A stretch of 64,000 bases of DNA from Halichondria panicea (taxonomy: Eukaryota; Porifera; Demospongiae; Suberitida; Halichondriidae), in contig NC_087381.1 of assembly GCF_963675165.1 (NCBI RefSeq), positions 3,720,001 to 3,784,000 of the forward strand, given 5' to 3'. The position numbers and the translations under genes were made by a program. Below are positions 36,619 to 47,784 of this stretch, in pieces. Position 1 is the first letter of the stretch; every line of letters begins with the position of its first letter. The notes below the pieces were generated by a model. The model made no database searches and had not been told where the DNA came from. It worked only from the letters and a program-made list of their open reading frames with translations.

Positions 36619-37464
36619 ATGGATGTGGCAGTCAAGATTGAAATTGATAAACTAGGAACTGTTATCAAGACTATCAATGATCTCAAGATACCTTGGGGAG
36701 TTGCTCTCAACCAAGCTGGGGAGATAATTGTTGCTGAACAGGGTGCTGGTATTGTCTCGATATTCAGCCACGCAGGAGACAAGCTGCAAACATTAGACAC
36801 TCGAGGTACAGCTGTTGGGGAGATGAAGGGACCTCGTGGTGTGGCAGTGGACGGTAATGACAACATTCTGGTGGTGGATCGTGGTAATCATCGACTGTTG
36901 AAATTCTCACATGGAGGAGACCTGATAGCAGCAGTAGGTAGTAATGGCGATGGTCCTGGGCAGTTTAGCATTCCGACTGGTATTTGTATCAACAGTGTCA
37001 ATGCAAAGGTGTATGTGGCTGATCATGGTGCTAACCGTGTTCACATCTTTAACTCTGACCTCACCTTCTCCAGCAAGCTCGGCAGCTATGGCAGTGGTAA
37101 TGGACAGTTCAGCTCTCCTTATGACGTTGCATCCGATCGTAGTGGTTGTGTGTATGTGGCTGAATATGGTAATGCTCGAGTGCAGGTCTTCACACCCGAT
37201 GGTGGCTATCTGAGGCAGTTTGGGAAGAGAGGCAGTGGAAATGGAGAACTTGACAGGCCTGGCAGCATCTGTGTGGGCAGTGATGATCTGGTGTATGTGG
37301 GGGAGAGTGGAAACGATCGTGTGTCGGTGTTCACGTGTGAGGGAGTGTTTCTCAAGTCATTTGGACCATGGCAGTTCAATGGGCCTTATGGCATAGCAGT
37401 AGACCAGTGTGGTGTAGTGTATGTGTCTGGTTATGGCAATAATAAAGTGCAAATATTTTCCTAG
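36619..37464 (+). CDS. NHL-repeat protein (TRIM2/3/TRIM32-type propeller only)
   Basis: A single coding exon of 281 codons starts at MDVAVKIEIDK. An in-frame upstream ATG at 36556 lies in a pyrimidine tract ending CCTTCAG (36608), which looks like a splice acceptor, so I prefer the later start. Five to six NHL repeats form a beta-propeller: PWGVALNQAGEIIV, PRGVAVDGNDNILVVD, PTGICI, PYDVASDRSGCVYVAEYG, PGSICV, PYGIAVDQCGVVYVSGYG. NHL propellers bind RNA or protein. TRIM-NHL proteins normally carry RING, B-box, coiled-coil and filamin domains upstream; none is visible here, so this is a propeller-only paralogue or a truncated copy. A 5' untranslated exon ending at 36449 is possible. Confidence 0.8.
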   Translation: MDVAVKIEIDKLGTVIKTINDLKIPWGVALNQAGEIIVAEQGAGIVSIFSHAGDKLQTLDTRGTAVGEMKGPRGVAVDGNDNILVVDRGNHRLLKFSHGGDLIAAVGSNGDGPGQFSIPTGICINSVNAKVYVADHGANRVHIFNSDLTFSSKLGSYGSGNGQFSSPYDVASDRSGCVYVAEYGNARVQVFTPDGGYLRQFGKRGSGNGELDRPGSICVGSDDLVYVGESGNDRVSVFTCEGVFLKSFGPWQFNGPYGIAVDQCGVVYVSGYGNNKVQIFS

Positions 37465-37754
37465 TTTATTTGTTGTCATTAATGATAATTATTGTTTTGG
37501 AGTTATTGTAACGTACATGTTGATTATAAATTGAAACCAGTGAAATCGAGTACCTCGATTGCTAAAATTGATCTGCAATAATGACTTTACTGTTGAATTT
37601 TGCACGTGACCAAATCTAATCCAGGTATTCGTGTCGTACCTCCTCTGGCCCATGTTGTCCCTATGCATGTACATGTGTACTGAGTCTCTCCTGTTACAGT
37701 CGTGCCTTTAATTAATTAGTATCGTACCTCACCCCACCCCCTCCTCCTCTCCAG

Positions 37755-38750
37755 GGTTCCATGGTGCTGGTGGCGGGCGTCAATACTGGTACGGCCAAGG
37801 TCAAGGTCCGTGTGAGGGAAAGGGCGTGATAGGGGGTGGAGCCTGATATCATCAAGCTGCTAAGTCATTGAGAACATGATGCTACAACCCAGGCTACAAC
37901 CATCCCATGGATGTGTACATTCTGCCACTGTTGGTCGAGTATCGGATGGACAGACGGAAGCATGGGAGGTCATCACCATGCCATCAGGCCAGTATTCATT
38001 GGAGCTGACCAATACGGTGAGGGGGTGTGGTGTTGCTAGGGGGTAAGTACTGGCATAAGGGTAGGGTGTGGCATAGTGTCAGGAGCACATGAAGAGATGT
38101 CTTACTATGCATACAGTCTAGCTGAAATGATTATCTGAATTGCAATTTGAGTTTTTGTTTCAAGCCATGACATTTTACAACTTACATGTACTAGTATACT
38201 TCTTTTTAATGAGATTGTAGACGTATTTAAAGAGTTAAAGAAGAAAATCATACATTTTGTTATGACATAATTAATTTGGGGGGATCCCAGGGCGCCCCCC
38301 CCTCTCTCTGAAATCCTGCCACACACACAGACATTACGTTGTGATGTATTTGTAGCCTCAATTGAGCGAGTTGAGATCGGAGTTGCTGTTGGGGGAGGAG
38401 CCCGAGCATTTCAGTGTGACAAGGAAAGTACGTATGTTTCAAAGGGGTTAATGTGTATAGTCATCCATCACTAGGTTGGCGAAGTTGGCTGGTAATCCAG
38501 TAATTTTGTACCTAACTTGTTTTGGCTCTTACACTGAATACGTGTATAAAAAACAATTATTTTCATTTCTGTGCCTCTCTCCCTTTAGGCAATATATTCA
38601 GCACCCTGGGGGGTCACATCTTTGAGTGGACACTCCTCTCTGATAAGGAAGACACCCACCAACAAGCATCCCCTGAGGCCATACACAACTTCATACCCTT
38701 TGAAGAGTCCTCCTGTTCCACTGACCTCGATTGTCACCGGCAGTCTTAGA
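37755..38750 (+). pseudogene. NUP210: NUP210 (gp210) exon relics, frame-broken and out of order
   Basis: Segment 37755-38019 encodes MVLVAGVNTGTAKVKVRV, then KLL, VIENMML, YNHPMDVYILPL, EYRMDRRKHG and EVITMPSGQYSLELTNT. Each piece is in a different frame from the next, with stops between, yet together they follow the order of the NUP210 luminal region. Segment 38589-38750 has a good acceptor and reads GNIFSTLGGHIFEWTLLSD, a NUP210 stretch that in the protein precedes the VLVAGV part although it lies downstream here. Several frameshifts plus inverted order mean a rearranged, unprocessed pseudogene. NUP210 is a nuclear-pore membrane glycoprotein. Assignment is from motif memory. Confidence 0.6.
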
Positions 38751-39473
38751 ACAAAAGGTTTGTGTGTGTGTGTGTGTGTGCGGGTAGTCTGGTTTGTGTT
38801 TGACTGTGTGAGGGGGTGGTCTGGTTTGTGTGTAGGTTAGGCCTAAGGTCCAGCACAGAAGTTTAAGAAGAGAAGACAGGCTAATCAGATATCTTCTAGA
38901 ATATCTGAAATTATTATAGAGTAATATTATTCCTTGAGAATTTGTGAATCATGCAGTATTAAATGGCAGCTATTTTAATAGCATGATATCTAGCCAGTGC
39001 GTATAACATACCTGTCAGAGAAAGGGAGCTGGAGCTGAACAGTGTGAAGAAAAGCAACACCTCGGGCTCTGGAAAAGCACTGCACTGACAGTTTGTGGCA
39101 CACAGGCGCACGGTTTCTTAGCCACGCCTATCTATTATTTGGCCACAACGCAATTGCTGAGTCATTAAAGATGGCGGAATTTTCTAGGTAAGAGAAGTAG
39201 AGACTGAGAGGTCATCTGCCTCGTGGAAGCAATCGTAAATATCTGTCTAGCCAGTTCCTTGATGTGGCCTTTCCTTGAACATGAGTCAAAATAATTATGT
39301 GAAAACACGGGCAAACCCACTGCCAATCCTATGTAAAACCTACTAATGCTGAGTGCTCCTAAATTACTTTTTTGCATACCTAACTGAGTATTGTGTGTCC
39401 CAAAATTCACTAATAATTATAATCTCGTTAGTCTGGAGTGTACGTACTATGACCCTTGACCCCTGACCCCCAG

Positions 39474-39569
39474 CTTGAATTGGACGAGGGGAGCTTGTTC
39501 AGTGCACTAGCCACACTCACTCCATTCTCTGACTTCAACCAGAGCCCCAGGAACATGTACCAATGTCAG
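39474..39569 (+). pseudogene. POLR1B: RNA polymerase I subunit 2 exon relic (part 1)
   Basis: A 96-bp exon with intact CCCCCAG acceptor and GTGAGG donor encodes 32 residues including LTPFSDFNQSPRNMYQCQ. NQSPRNMYQCQ is the invariant second-largest-subunit motif, and the SDFNQSPRNMYQCQ variant is typical of Pol I. No neighbouring exon of a full gene is present. With the frameshifted second piece at 41104-41190 it looks like a fragment copied with its introns. Confidence 0.65.
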
Positions 39570-39787
39570 GTGAGGGGGCGTATGTATACGTGGTACATGC
39601 ATCCATCTATAACAATTAAGATGACAGGAAAAGTTTGCAAAATCAGTGTTGTACTACAAAATTTCACAAATCTCTATATGTAGCAGCAAGCGTGTGTGTA
39701 TGTACGAACCAAACATACATGGTGAACATAATTGTTATGTAGCAACAATTATAAGCTGTGTGTTAGTAGTGTACTTTGTGGTACATG

Positions 39788-40930
39788 TCAGTCTTCTTCA
39801 GATGGTGCCTGATAGTTATAGTTCACATGATAATGCTCTTTGATCCATTTCTGCGCTTCTTCAGATGGCTCCTGGCCCCACCCACTCTTTAAAATCTGGC
39901 CATAATAACTTACATCAGCACTGCTCTCACCTTCATTCTCTTCCTGTGTTCTGTCATGGAATTTCCTGATTGTTTCCTCATCATCCACTAGCAGGAGGTA
40001 GCGCCATGATGGTCGACCTTTGTCTCTTACGGTCATGATTCTCTTTGCAGCACTCCACTGTTGCCAGGTTGACCCAGGGGCCATTGTGCAAGGCTGGTCG
40101 ATTTTTCTCTTGCATCGAACTACAGTGAAGTTAAGTTTACTGGTGTATTGTCCATCGTGAATCTTTGTATCGGGAGAGTAGGATACAGTTCCAATGTTCT
40201 TTTCATTCTGTACACAACGAGCAGAGAATGCTAGCTCAGCAGGAATCTCATTAGCCAGGCATGATGCGTACACTTTAACAAGGATCCCCTTTTCCTTGGC
40301 AGCGTGTGCACAAGGTCCCACTCCGTGCTCATCCATGAACCTCATAGCCTCCTTCACCCAACACCCAGAGTAGCTGCAATCAGTGGTGATGGAGAGAACG
40401 CGTCCTTTGAAGTATGCATTCTGTAGGTAGAGGTGCATTATATCCCTGAAGCTGATGAAGCCATCACTGAAGCACCAATCTCCCGTTCCCTTCTTGCCAG
40501 GGCCAACATAGTAGAGTATAACTACAAAACAACAAGTCAATGCATATAGTTATTAATATTGTATGATGACCTCACCTCCACATGTGTCAGTGTTGTTCTG
40601 TAGCTGTGTTATCTTCTTAGTGACCTGCTCACATGTTAAAGATCCATCATCTCTCAATATCTCAGCAATGCTTATCTCTGTTTTGTCTAGGCTAAATCTT
40701 GCTTTCATAATGCTCAGGTCGTCATGGTGACAGTCTCTCGGTATACCTTGATTCTCCAGTTTTCGTGTCTCATCATCTTTCAGCTCTCCCCCTGGCCTTC
40801 TTGGTATCACGTCATCATCTTGGGTAGCGAAGTTGGACGTGATTAGTAACACTTCCCTCTTTCCTGATGCCCCGTATCTATATTTGCCATTGTATGTGCT
40901 CCAAGTTGGAGAAGCTCCTCCTGTTGCCAT
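39788..40930 (-). CDS. Caspase-like fold protein of unknown function
   Basis: Two exons (40576-40930 and 39788-40521) encode 362 aa, starting MATGGASPTW. The region about 30-180 has the pattern of a caspase/metacaspase p20-like fold: a hydrophobic strand VLLITSN, then VILYYVGPGKKGTGDW, then VLSITTDCSYSGCWV. The Cys (about residue 167) sits where the catalytic Cys lies, in DCSYSG. The position normally occupied by the catalytic His (GHG) reads GPG (Pro126), so peptidase activity is doubtful. The C-terminal part (WRYLLLVDDEETIRKFHDR) is unlike caspases. Relatives occur in sponges and cnidarians as I recall; role unknown. The gene lies antisense between two Pol I relic exons. Confidence 0.75.
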
Positions 40931-41103
40931 CACTAGCCACGACAATTAATGAGTGTATACAAAATAGTCCACAAGAAATGAAAGCTTGTACTGTACGGGC
41001 TTTGTATATTTAACACACCCTATTTTTGTATTATCATTGGTGGACATAGTTATTCAATTACTAATGAATGTTTCTCTCCCACACACATGACACATTCTCA
41101 CAG

Positions 41104-41190
41104 ATCGATGGCCATGCAAGCAAACGGTGGGTACACCACTTCGATCAGTCATTCCCCTACAGAAAGGATGGCAAACTGTACAGACTGCAG
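41104..41190 (+). pseudogene. POLR1B: RNA polymerase I subunit 2 exon relic (part 2), frameshifted
   Basis: The stretch follows a CTCACAG acceptor and ends at a GTACGT donor. One frame reads KQTVGTPL, the other QSFPYRKDGKLYRLQ; together they continue the NQSPRNMYQCQ-MGKQT-...-DNKLYRLQ order of the Pol I second subunit. The change of frame inside the exon shows decay. It follows the exon at 39474-39569, with the caspase-like gene in between on the other strand. Confidence 0.6.
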
Positions 41191-41738
41191 GTACGTAGGG
41201 GGGTAAGGGGTTTAACCTGTCCCTCATACCCTATACGTACAAAACATGTATTCCATCTCCTTTTTAAACCATTGTTTGCTGGCATTTTAGGGTAAAAACT
41301 CAAAATGACGTGCTATACAATGTGTAGGATTTTACCTATAAAGTTAGTGGAAGTAGTGCTATATGGAACGTAACATTATATGTATGAAGTCAAGGCCTAA
41401 GATTGAGGGATCTTCGCAATAATTATAATACTATAGTGCCAGTATTAATTATAGCAGACCTATTTAATAAGCATGCAGTCAGTGACACCGCCCCTCCATT
41501 GCTAACTAGAATCTAGGCTCTATAACCTAGATCTATAGATAGATCTAGTCCATTTTTAATTTATCAACGCAGCACTGAATTAATTTTATGTTTTCCATTT
41601 GTAGGTTATTATTGAGAGTGAAAAAATATTGTCTGTTATAACAATCACTCATCTTGAAAACGACATCGGATAACTCAACTGCCATATAAAGCAACCCTTT
41701 TAGCTAGATCCAACAATCAAGTTTCAAGTGACAATTAA

Positions 41739-44700
41739 GTGATGTCAAAATTGAAATCAGTAACTGTTGTGTTGTTTAAGGTCGTTCTCACCTTACTAAT
41801 ACAAAAATGCAACGCTGAAATATACTATGTAACTCCAAGTTTGTCCTCCTCATACCCTGTTTGCCCTCCTAGTAAGCCTTGTCATACTTTGGACGAATAT
41901 GCAAGCAATGAATTTCTTCATTTCGGCTTCAATGATCGAGTCCATTTACTGTTTCTTGACGGCTCTCATGAAATGTCACCTGGGAAAAGTCTTGAACTTA
42001 GTGGAATTGAACTGCTCACGCTGTCGAAATTAAATGACTCATTGGGATCACATGTTGTACTAAAAACGTTTACAGCATCATTCATCACTCTACAGAAGCT
42101 TGAAATTGTGAAAGTAGAGCTTCAAAGGGGTTCCATAAGTACGTTTGACGTGTGTTTGACAATTTTAAACAAAGTTTCTTTTAGAAATCATAAGTTTTCT
42201 TCAGATGGAAGTAGGCATATTCGAATAGTTGAAGTTCTTCTCATAAACAGCCGTTTCACATTTTCCACTGAGCGCCATCGTAACATCGATGACAGCTGTT
42301 ATGTCAGTAGATTCACATCAAAAGACAGCCAAACATTTGAAATGTATGAAGTACAAATAACAGGTAACTCAACTTTCTTGCAATTGAATTTAGCGGCTGA
42401 GGGAACTGCTACAATTCAAAACACTAGGCTCTCAGGTAAAAACGTTGTCAATGTGTATTTGGTTCCAAGAGTTTTAAGTATTACAGACAACGCATTTCTT
42501 GAAATCATCAACTGCTCCTTCAATGGTATGGAAAATATGTATCTGAGTGACCTTAGTATTAATAAAGAGCGAAGTTTTGCGGTATCAATCATAAATTGCT
42601 CGTTCTTCCATAGCAAACTAAATGTAATTGCTCAAAAACTCTTTCTTCAAAATGCTTCAATTGTTGGCTCGCATGTAATTGACTATGTGATGTTCTTAAA
42701 AGGCCCAATGAATGTTAGTATCAGTAGCAGCACTTTTGATAGTAACCAAGCATTGATATCAACACTGAGAGCAGAAAACATTAATATGTTTTTCTCGGGG
42801 ATTACAACATTTTCAAATAACATCGGAAGCAATGGAGGAGCTATTCAAATGAGCAGATCGACAATATGGCTAGAAAAAAATACACAAGTTAGTTTCATCA
42901 ACAACACTGCTACGCAAATAGGAGGTGCAATTTCAATATCTGAGCAGATAATAAACTCTGCACAATTAAGAAAGCAGTGCTTTTATCAGTTAAACTTCGA
43001 TACCAGAAAAGCACGAATAAATACATCAATTACTTTCAGTGATAACCTAGCACAAATCGGAGGTGACAATATATATGGAGCTGCATTACAAGACGATTGC
43101 ATTGTAAACAGCAAGGAAAAAAACTATGAAGTTCAAGAATCTATTTTTCAATTTCAGACTAAATTAAAATCGTTTTCATCAGTTTCTTCTGACCCAAAGC
43201 GAATCTGCCTATGCAATGCTGAAGCTAAGCCACAATGCAACAACATTAACTACATTTATTTCACCATGTATATAACGCCAGGGGAGAAGTTTAACCTCAG
43301 TCTGGTAATAGTTGGAGAAGATTTTGGAACAGTTACTGGTGGAGTGTATGCCTCACAAGCTAGGCTGAGTAAGCCCTTTAAGCTTTCAGAAGGAGAAGAC
43401 TCTCAGCAAATAAACAGCAATAAAAAATGTACTAATTTGGAATACTCACTGCATTCAGCAAACAAGGATGTCAATAAAGTGTCATTTATTTTGTCTAGAG
43501 ACAGCATTGCTGCCTCATCACAAAGAGCATTTCTTGATGGAATATATAGCAGAAACAGTCTGAAGTTGACTAGTTTTACTGCTAAATCACGAATTCGCCC
43601 TAAGCATTTAAATGCACCAGTAGTGGTTACAGCATTCCTTCTTCCTTGCCCATTGGGGCTCGAATTACATGCAATTGACTACCAAGACAATGTTTGTCTT
43701 TGTGCAGAAAACATGAGAGACTACGTACACAATTGTGTTGTTAAAAATGGTGTGGGGATTTTGTATCGAAACGGGAGTACTTGGATTGGCTCTCGAGACA
43801 GCAATCTCTCGGTGTTTATTACTGCACACAGCTTTTGTCCCTTTGGTTATTGTACGTCAGATGTAGTTGGTGTTGATCTTAACAATTCTGACAGCCAGTG
43901 TGCTCTCAATCGTAGTGGGGTTCTCTGTGGAGGCTGTCCACCTGGTCTCAGCCTGGCTATTGGCAGCTCTAGATGTATCTATTGTCCTGAAAATTCTCAC
44001 GTTACTCTTTTGCTTGTTTTTATGGTTGCTGGTGTAGCTCTTGTATCTTTCATAAGGATGCTTGACTTAACTGTTGCCCACGGAACAATTAATGGACTTA
44101 TCTTCTATGCAAATTCTGTTTGGATACATGAAGGAATTTTTTTTGCTGGTGAGACTAGCCAAATTGATTCAAGAATTGTATTGTTTATGAAAACCTTCAT
44201 TGCTTGGTTGAATCTTGACTTTGGAATTGAAACCTGTTTTTTCAATGGTTTAAATTCATATTCTAAAACTTGGCTCCAATTTGTCTTTCCCTTTTACATT
44301 TGGACTTTAGCTGGGCTAATTGTACTGGCATGCCACTACTCGACTCGAGCAACAAAGTTATTTGGGAACAATACGCTGCCAGTTTTAACCACAATGTTTT
44401 TACTCTCGTACACCAAACTTTTGAGGACTATTGTGCTTGTTTTAGGTCCTGCAATACTTCAACAATACAATCCTGAAGGCAAGAATTGGGTATGGTTGTT
44501 AGACGGTAATGTTCCATACTTAGGAGTCAAACATGCATTTCTCTTCCTCATGGCCTTGTTTGTACTCATCTTTTTATGGCTACCCTATACTATGGCACTT
44601 CTATTTGCTCGTCATCTCTATAAACTACCATTCAATTCCATTCATCGAAAATTGATAACTTTCAAACCTTTGCTAGATACTTACACTGGTCCATTGCAAG

Positions 44701-45179
44701 TCCAGCGGCAGTTTTGGGTTGGTCTAACGTTGCTCATTCGTGTTCTGTTTGCTGTTTCAACAGTTGTATTTCAGGCAATTAATCCAGTTGTTAATATCGA
44801 TATCCTGCTGCTGATTTCTGTTCTACTCTGCATGATTGTTTGTGGTGTTTACAAAAAATTGTATATTAGTATTCTTGAGCTTTCTTATCTCCTGAACTTG
44901 ATCTTTTTATGCATCATTTTCCTCTCAACTTCAGATTCTCAAATCAGACTGGTGAGTACTTGTCTCTCTGTGGGAGTCTGTCTCTTTACATTTATTTGGA
45001 TTGTTTGTTTTCATTCGATGTACATACTATTGTGTTTATTTCGCAAGAAAAAGCTTTGTCTTGGGCGTAGGAAGACTCAAGACAATAACGAGACTGAGAT
45101 TTCGGAAACACACTCGGTGTCTGTGGTTACTACAACAATCGTTGATTTGCATGAACTGTTATTGGAAAATTCACAATGA
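41739..45179 (+). CDS. Large surface protein: beta-helix ectodomain plus multi-TM region
   Basis: An intronless ORF of 1146 codons. A signal peptide (about 1-26, VTVVLFKVVLTLLIQKCNA) is followed by EIYYVTPS...CPPSKPCHTLDEY. Residues about 100-480 have repeated short beta-rich, Asn-rich turns typical of right-handed beta-helices (INCSFNGMENMYLS, GNIGSNGGAIQMS-like). A Cys-rich segment at about 680-760 includes CLCAENM and GVLCGGCPPGLSL. About nine to ten membrane segments follow from residue 755, the first being VTLLLVFMVAGVALVSFI. A cytoplasmic tail of about 40 residues ends the protein. The layout suggests a cell-surface adhesion or sensing receptor of a family expanded in sponges; ligand and signalling are unknown. 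Absence of introns beside intron-rich neighbours hints at retroposition or a family habit. Confidence 0.85.
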   Translation: MMSKLKSVTVVLFKVVLTLLIQKCNAEIYYVTPSLSSSYPVCPPSKPCHTLDEYASNEFLHFGFNDRVHLLFLDGSHEMSPGKSLELSGIELLTLSKLNDSLGSHVVLKTFTASFITLQKLEIVKVELQRGSISTFDVCLTILNKVSFRNHKFSSDGSRHIRIVEVLLINSRFTFSTERHRNIDDSCYVSRFTSKDSQTFEMYEVQITGNSTFLQLNLAAEGTATIQNTRLSGKNVVNVYLVPRVLSITDNAFLEIINCSFNGMENMYLSDLSINKERSFAVSIINCSFFHSKLNVIAQKLFLQNASIVGSHVIDYVMFLKGPMNVSISSSTFDSNQALISTLRAENINMFFSGITTFSNNIGSNGGAIQMSRSTIWLEKNTQVSFINNTATQIGGAISISEQIINSAQLRKQCFYQLNFDTRKARINTSITFSDNLAQIGGDNIYGAALQDDCIVNSKEKNYEVQESIFQFQTKLKSFSSVSSDPKRICLCNAEAKPQCNNINYIYFTMYITPGEKFNLSLVIVGEDFGTVTGGVYASQARLSKPFKLSEGEDSQQINSNKKCTNLEYSLHSANKDVNKVSFILSRDSIAASSQRAFLDGIYSRNSLKLTSFTAKSRIRPKHLNAPVVVTAFLLPCPLGLELHAIDYQDNVCLCAENMRDYVHNCVVKNGVGILYRNGSTWIGSRDSNLSVFITAHSFCPFGYCTSDVVGVDLNNSDSQCALNRSGVLCGGCPPGLSLAIGSSRCIYCPENSHVTLLLVFMVAGVALVSFIRMLDLTVAHGTINGLIFYANSVWIHEGIFFAGETSQIDSRIVLFMKTFIAWLNLDFGIETCFFNGLNSYSKTWLQFVFPFYIWTLAGLIVLACHYSTRATKLFGNNTLPVLTTMFLLSYTKLLRTIVLVLGPAILQQYNPEGKNWVWLLDGNVPYLGVKHAFLFLMALFVLIFLWLPYTMALLFARHLYKLPFNSIHRKLITFKPLLDTYTGPLQVQRQFWVGLTLLIRVLFAVSTVVFQAINPVVNIDILLLISVLLCMIVCGVYKKLYISILELSYLLNLIFLCIIFLSTSDSQIRLVSTCLSVGVCLFTFIWIVCFHSMYILLCLFRKKKLCLGRRKTQDNNETEISETHSVSVVTTTIVDLHELLLENSQ

Positions 45180-45676
45180 TCGATGATCTCTATAGCAGCT
45201 AGCACTAGATACTATTGCTAATTACAATAATTGTGTTTTCAGATGACAGTATATAGTGTACGGTTTAGACAATGATTGAACTAAATTATAAGACTGAACG
45301 TATAAGGCTGCATGTTTTCATGTTACCAGCGTGAGCCGGTCTAAATCATAATTTACTTCTATAATAGACAGGTTCGTGAAACCGTGATACATGAGATCCA
45401 TCATACTGACACAGGATATATGATTGTGGCTTCTGAATAGATGGGATGTTGGTATAATTATGAGTTCATAATTACGCCCATGCATGGGGGTTACAGTCAG
45501 GTGGATTCAATGCTACCAGTAAATTTTTCGAATCCCCTCCTCGAGTAAAACGATTTAGCAATAATTGTTTAGATTGATGTAGATTTAAACTGTACAGACC
45601 AGGCCGGCTATCACAGTAATTAGAGTTATTTGGTGTGTTGTTTTTCCTATTCTTTGTGTCATCCACATGCAAAAGA

Positions 45677-45909
45677 CACAGTTGTGAGTTCTTGTCGTTT
45701 GCAGAGTATCGTTTGTTGTTTTACTACAATGTTGATAGTTTCAATGTAATAGTTAAATGTTAATCAACTTGAACAAAATAATTATGCGTACACAGTTGTG
45801 AGTTCTTTTCGTTTGCAGAGTATCGTTTGTTGTTTTTACTACAATGTTGATAGTTTCAATCTAATGCTTATAAATGTTAATCAACTTGAACAAATAATTA
45901 TGCGTACAA
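45677..45909. repeat. Tandem duplication, about 112-bp unit, two copies
   Basis: CACAGTTGTGAGTTCTTG and the following hundred bases to ATTATGCGTA are repeated directly with small indels and one or two substitutions (45677-45788 and 45789-45909). It is non-coding. Confidence 0.85.
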
Positions 45910-46679
45910 TCATGCATTTTAATAAACACAATTATGAATGCATGAGGGTAAGTGTCACTGAGTGAGGCTCCTTGAAAACCGTGACACGCATTGTCTGCAT
46001 GCTTGACCCAATTTATTGCAACACAATCAAATTCCCAAATACTCATGTTAAAGGTATGTGTTTGAAGTAGACTACTTTTACTGTGGCTGACTTAACCAGA
46101 TACATTTTAACATACATGCAGTCAGTATGGATCAGATTGAGTCTCAGAGACTGGTGTTGTGTTTGTCCTGAACGTACATGTATTACTAGAATGTTTTCTG
46201 CTCATTTGGCTCATTTGCAAAGGTTTTTCACCAGCAATTAGTAATATGGTAGATGAGAGACAGCAACACCGGTATACACAATGTCATATTAAAAGAGCAG
46301 CGGAGAGGAATGGGGACAACTATAATTATAAAATTAACTGGATCGTATGGAGTGCTAAAATCATCGCTTGCAGACTTTTGGCTCAGCTGAATAGCTACTG
46401 TTCTCTGCAAGTTCCCGTATATCTCTCCATGCATGCACACACATTTCCTCCATAAAACATTATAACGCGTGCCTCACCGCGCGCGCGGTTAAACCATAGA
46501 TTAAATACCACGTGGCCTTATGTTTCATGTAAAACAAAGTTTACCCTCGCGCCCCTGGGCTTATATACAACTAGCTTCATCCTCTTCATAATCACAACAG
46601 AAATCAGTTGAGGTATCGCGCCCCAGACGAACCAGCTTGAGTAGTCTCGCAAGCCAGCTGTTACGATGTCTGATTTTCA

Positions 46680-46863
46680 TGGGGTGAAAAATTCGTTATT
46701 TTCGTGGTTAGCTGACCTCCACGAAATTTTAACGTAGGCGTGGCTTACCATAACGTATGAATGCAGTGCAGGCAACGAGACTAAACGAAAAGATATACTC
46801 ACGAAAATCACCATTTTCCAGATAAATGAATTTTTTACCCCACAAAAATTACCCGCTATACGC
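46680..46863. mobile_element. MITE, family 2 (copy B)
   Basis: The ends GGGGTGAAAAATTCGTTATT and TTTTTTACCCCACAAAAATTA are mirrored. The middle contains GGCGTGGCTTACC, related to the family-2 copies near 15690 and 47785. Outer sequence CCCGCTATACG matches the other members. Confidence 0.6.
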
Positions 46864-47784
46864 TTGAGAGAAGAGATCCAGGAGGATTTAATTGCAACTT
46901 TTGACCTTTTATTGCAGTCTTCAAAACAGCAAGATATGGAAAATTAGCCTTCTGGTGTAAATTTTGATGTACTTTGATGTACTGGCTGGATAGATCTAGC
47001 TTTCCAAGCAGGTAAAAAAAAAGGAGCGCTAGCTGCTATATGCTATATGTGTTTCCCCCACCCAACGCGGTAAAACAACGGCTGTTTACAGTAAATCAGA
47101 CCTTTTCAAGCCCTCCCAAAACATCGATTAACCGCGCGCGCTGTGTGTCTCTTCTACCGCGAGCGCTTAACAAAACTTCCGCGCTGCACGGTTCATTGTG
47201 GTGGAAGGCGGAGGCAGGTGACCCTTCTCGGCCACGTATGTACGTAAGACCCAAGGGTATAATTATGGCAAAAATTCCTGGCTATTACGCTCCTCTCTAT
47301 CCACGATTTGAATTTTAATGGTCGATGTTGCATGCCCTCGTTTAATTTATACACCTTTGCCATTATTTTACCCTGCAGAGTTGGTCCTACTAATTTTGCT
47401 CAAGTCCTCACTCGTTCAGGAAGAAACAAAACGTACCTCCTGTACACTGTCAGACTATCACCAGATGAAGGTGCACTACTGAACAGAAGTTCTTGACTTC
47501 AGCTCTGACATCTTGACGATGTCGACAATAGGTATGACGATTATTAATTTAGATGTTTATTTATGGAGCTGGAATCTACAGTCATTCTTTTTGTTGTATG
47601 GTTTACGGATGTGCTTTTTTAGCTGCTTTAAAGCGTATTTTATTACATGCATGCCTCTCGTCATGGCTACGTGTATTGGGTGATTTGTAAGTGATATAAT
47701 TATATAGAGCACATTTGAATGGCTCTCAACTTCTGAACACGTTATTCCTAATTTGGTTATGTGGGTAGAAAATCAAAACAATTA

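Noticed and set aside
40930-40945. Start of the caspase-like gene at 40945
   Set aside because: That position is TTG, not ATG; the first ATG in frame is at 40930.
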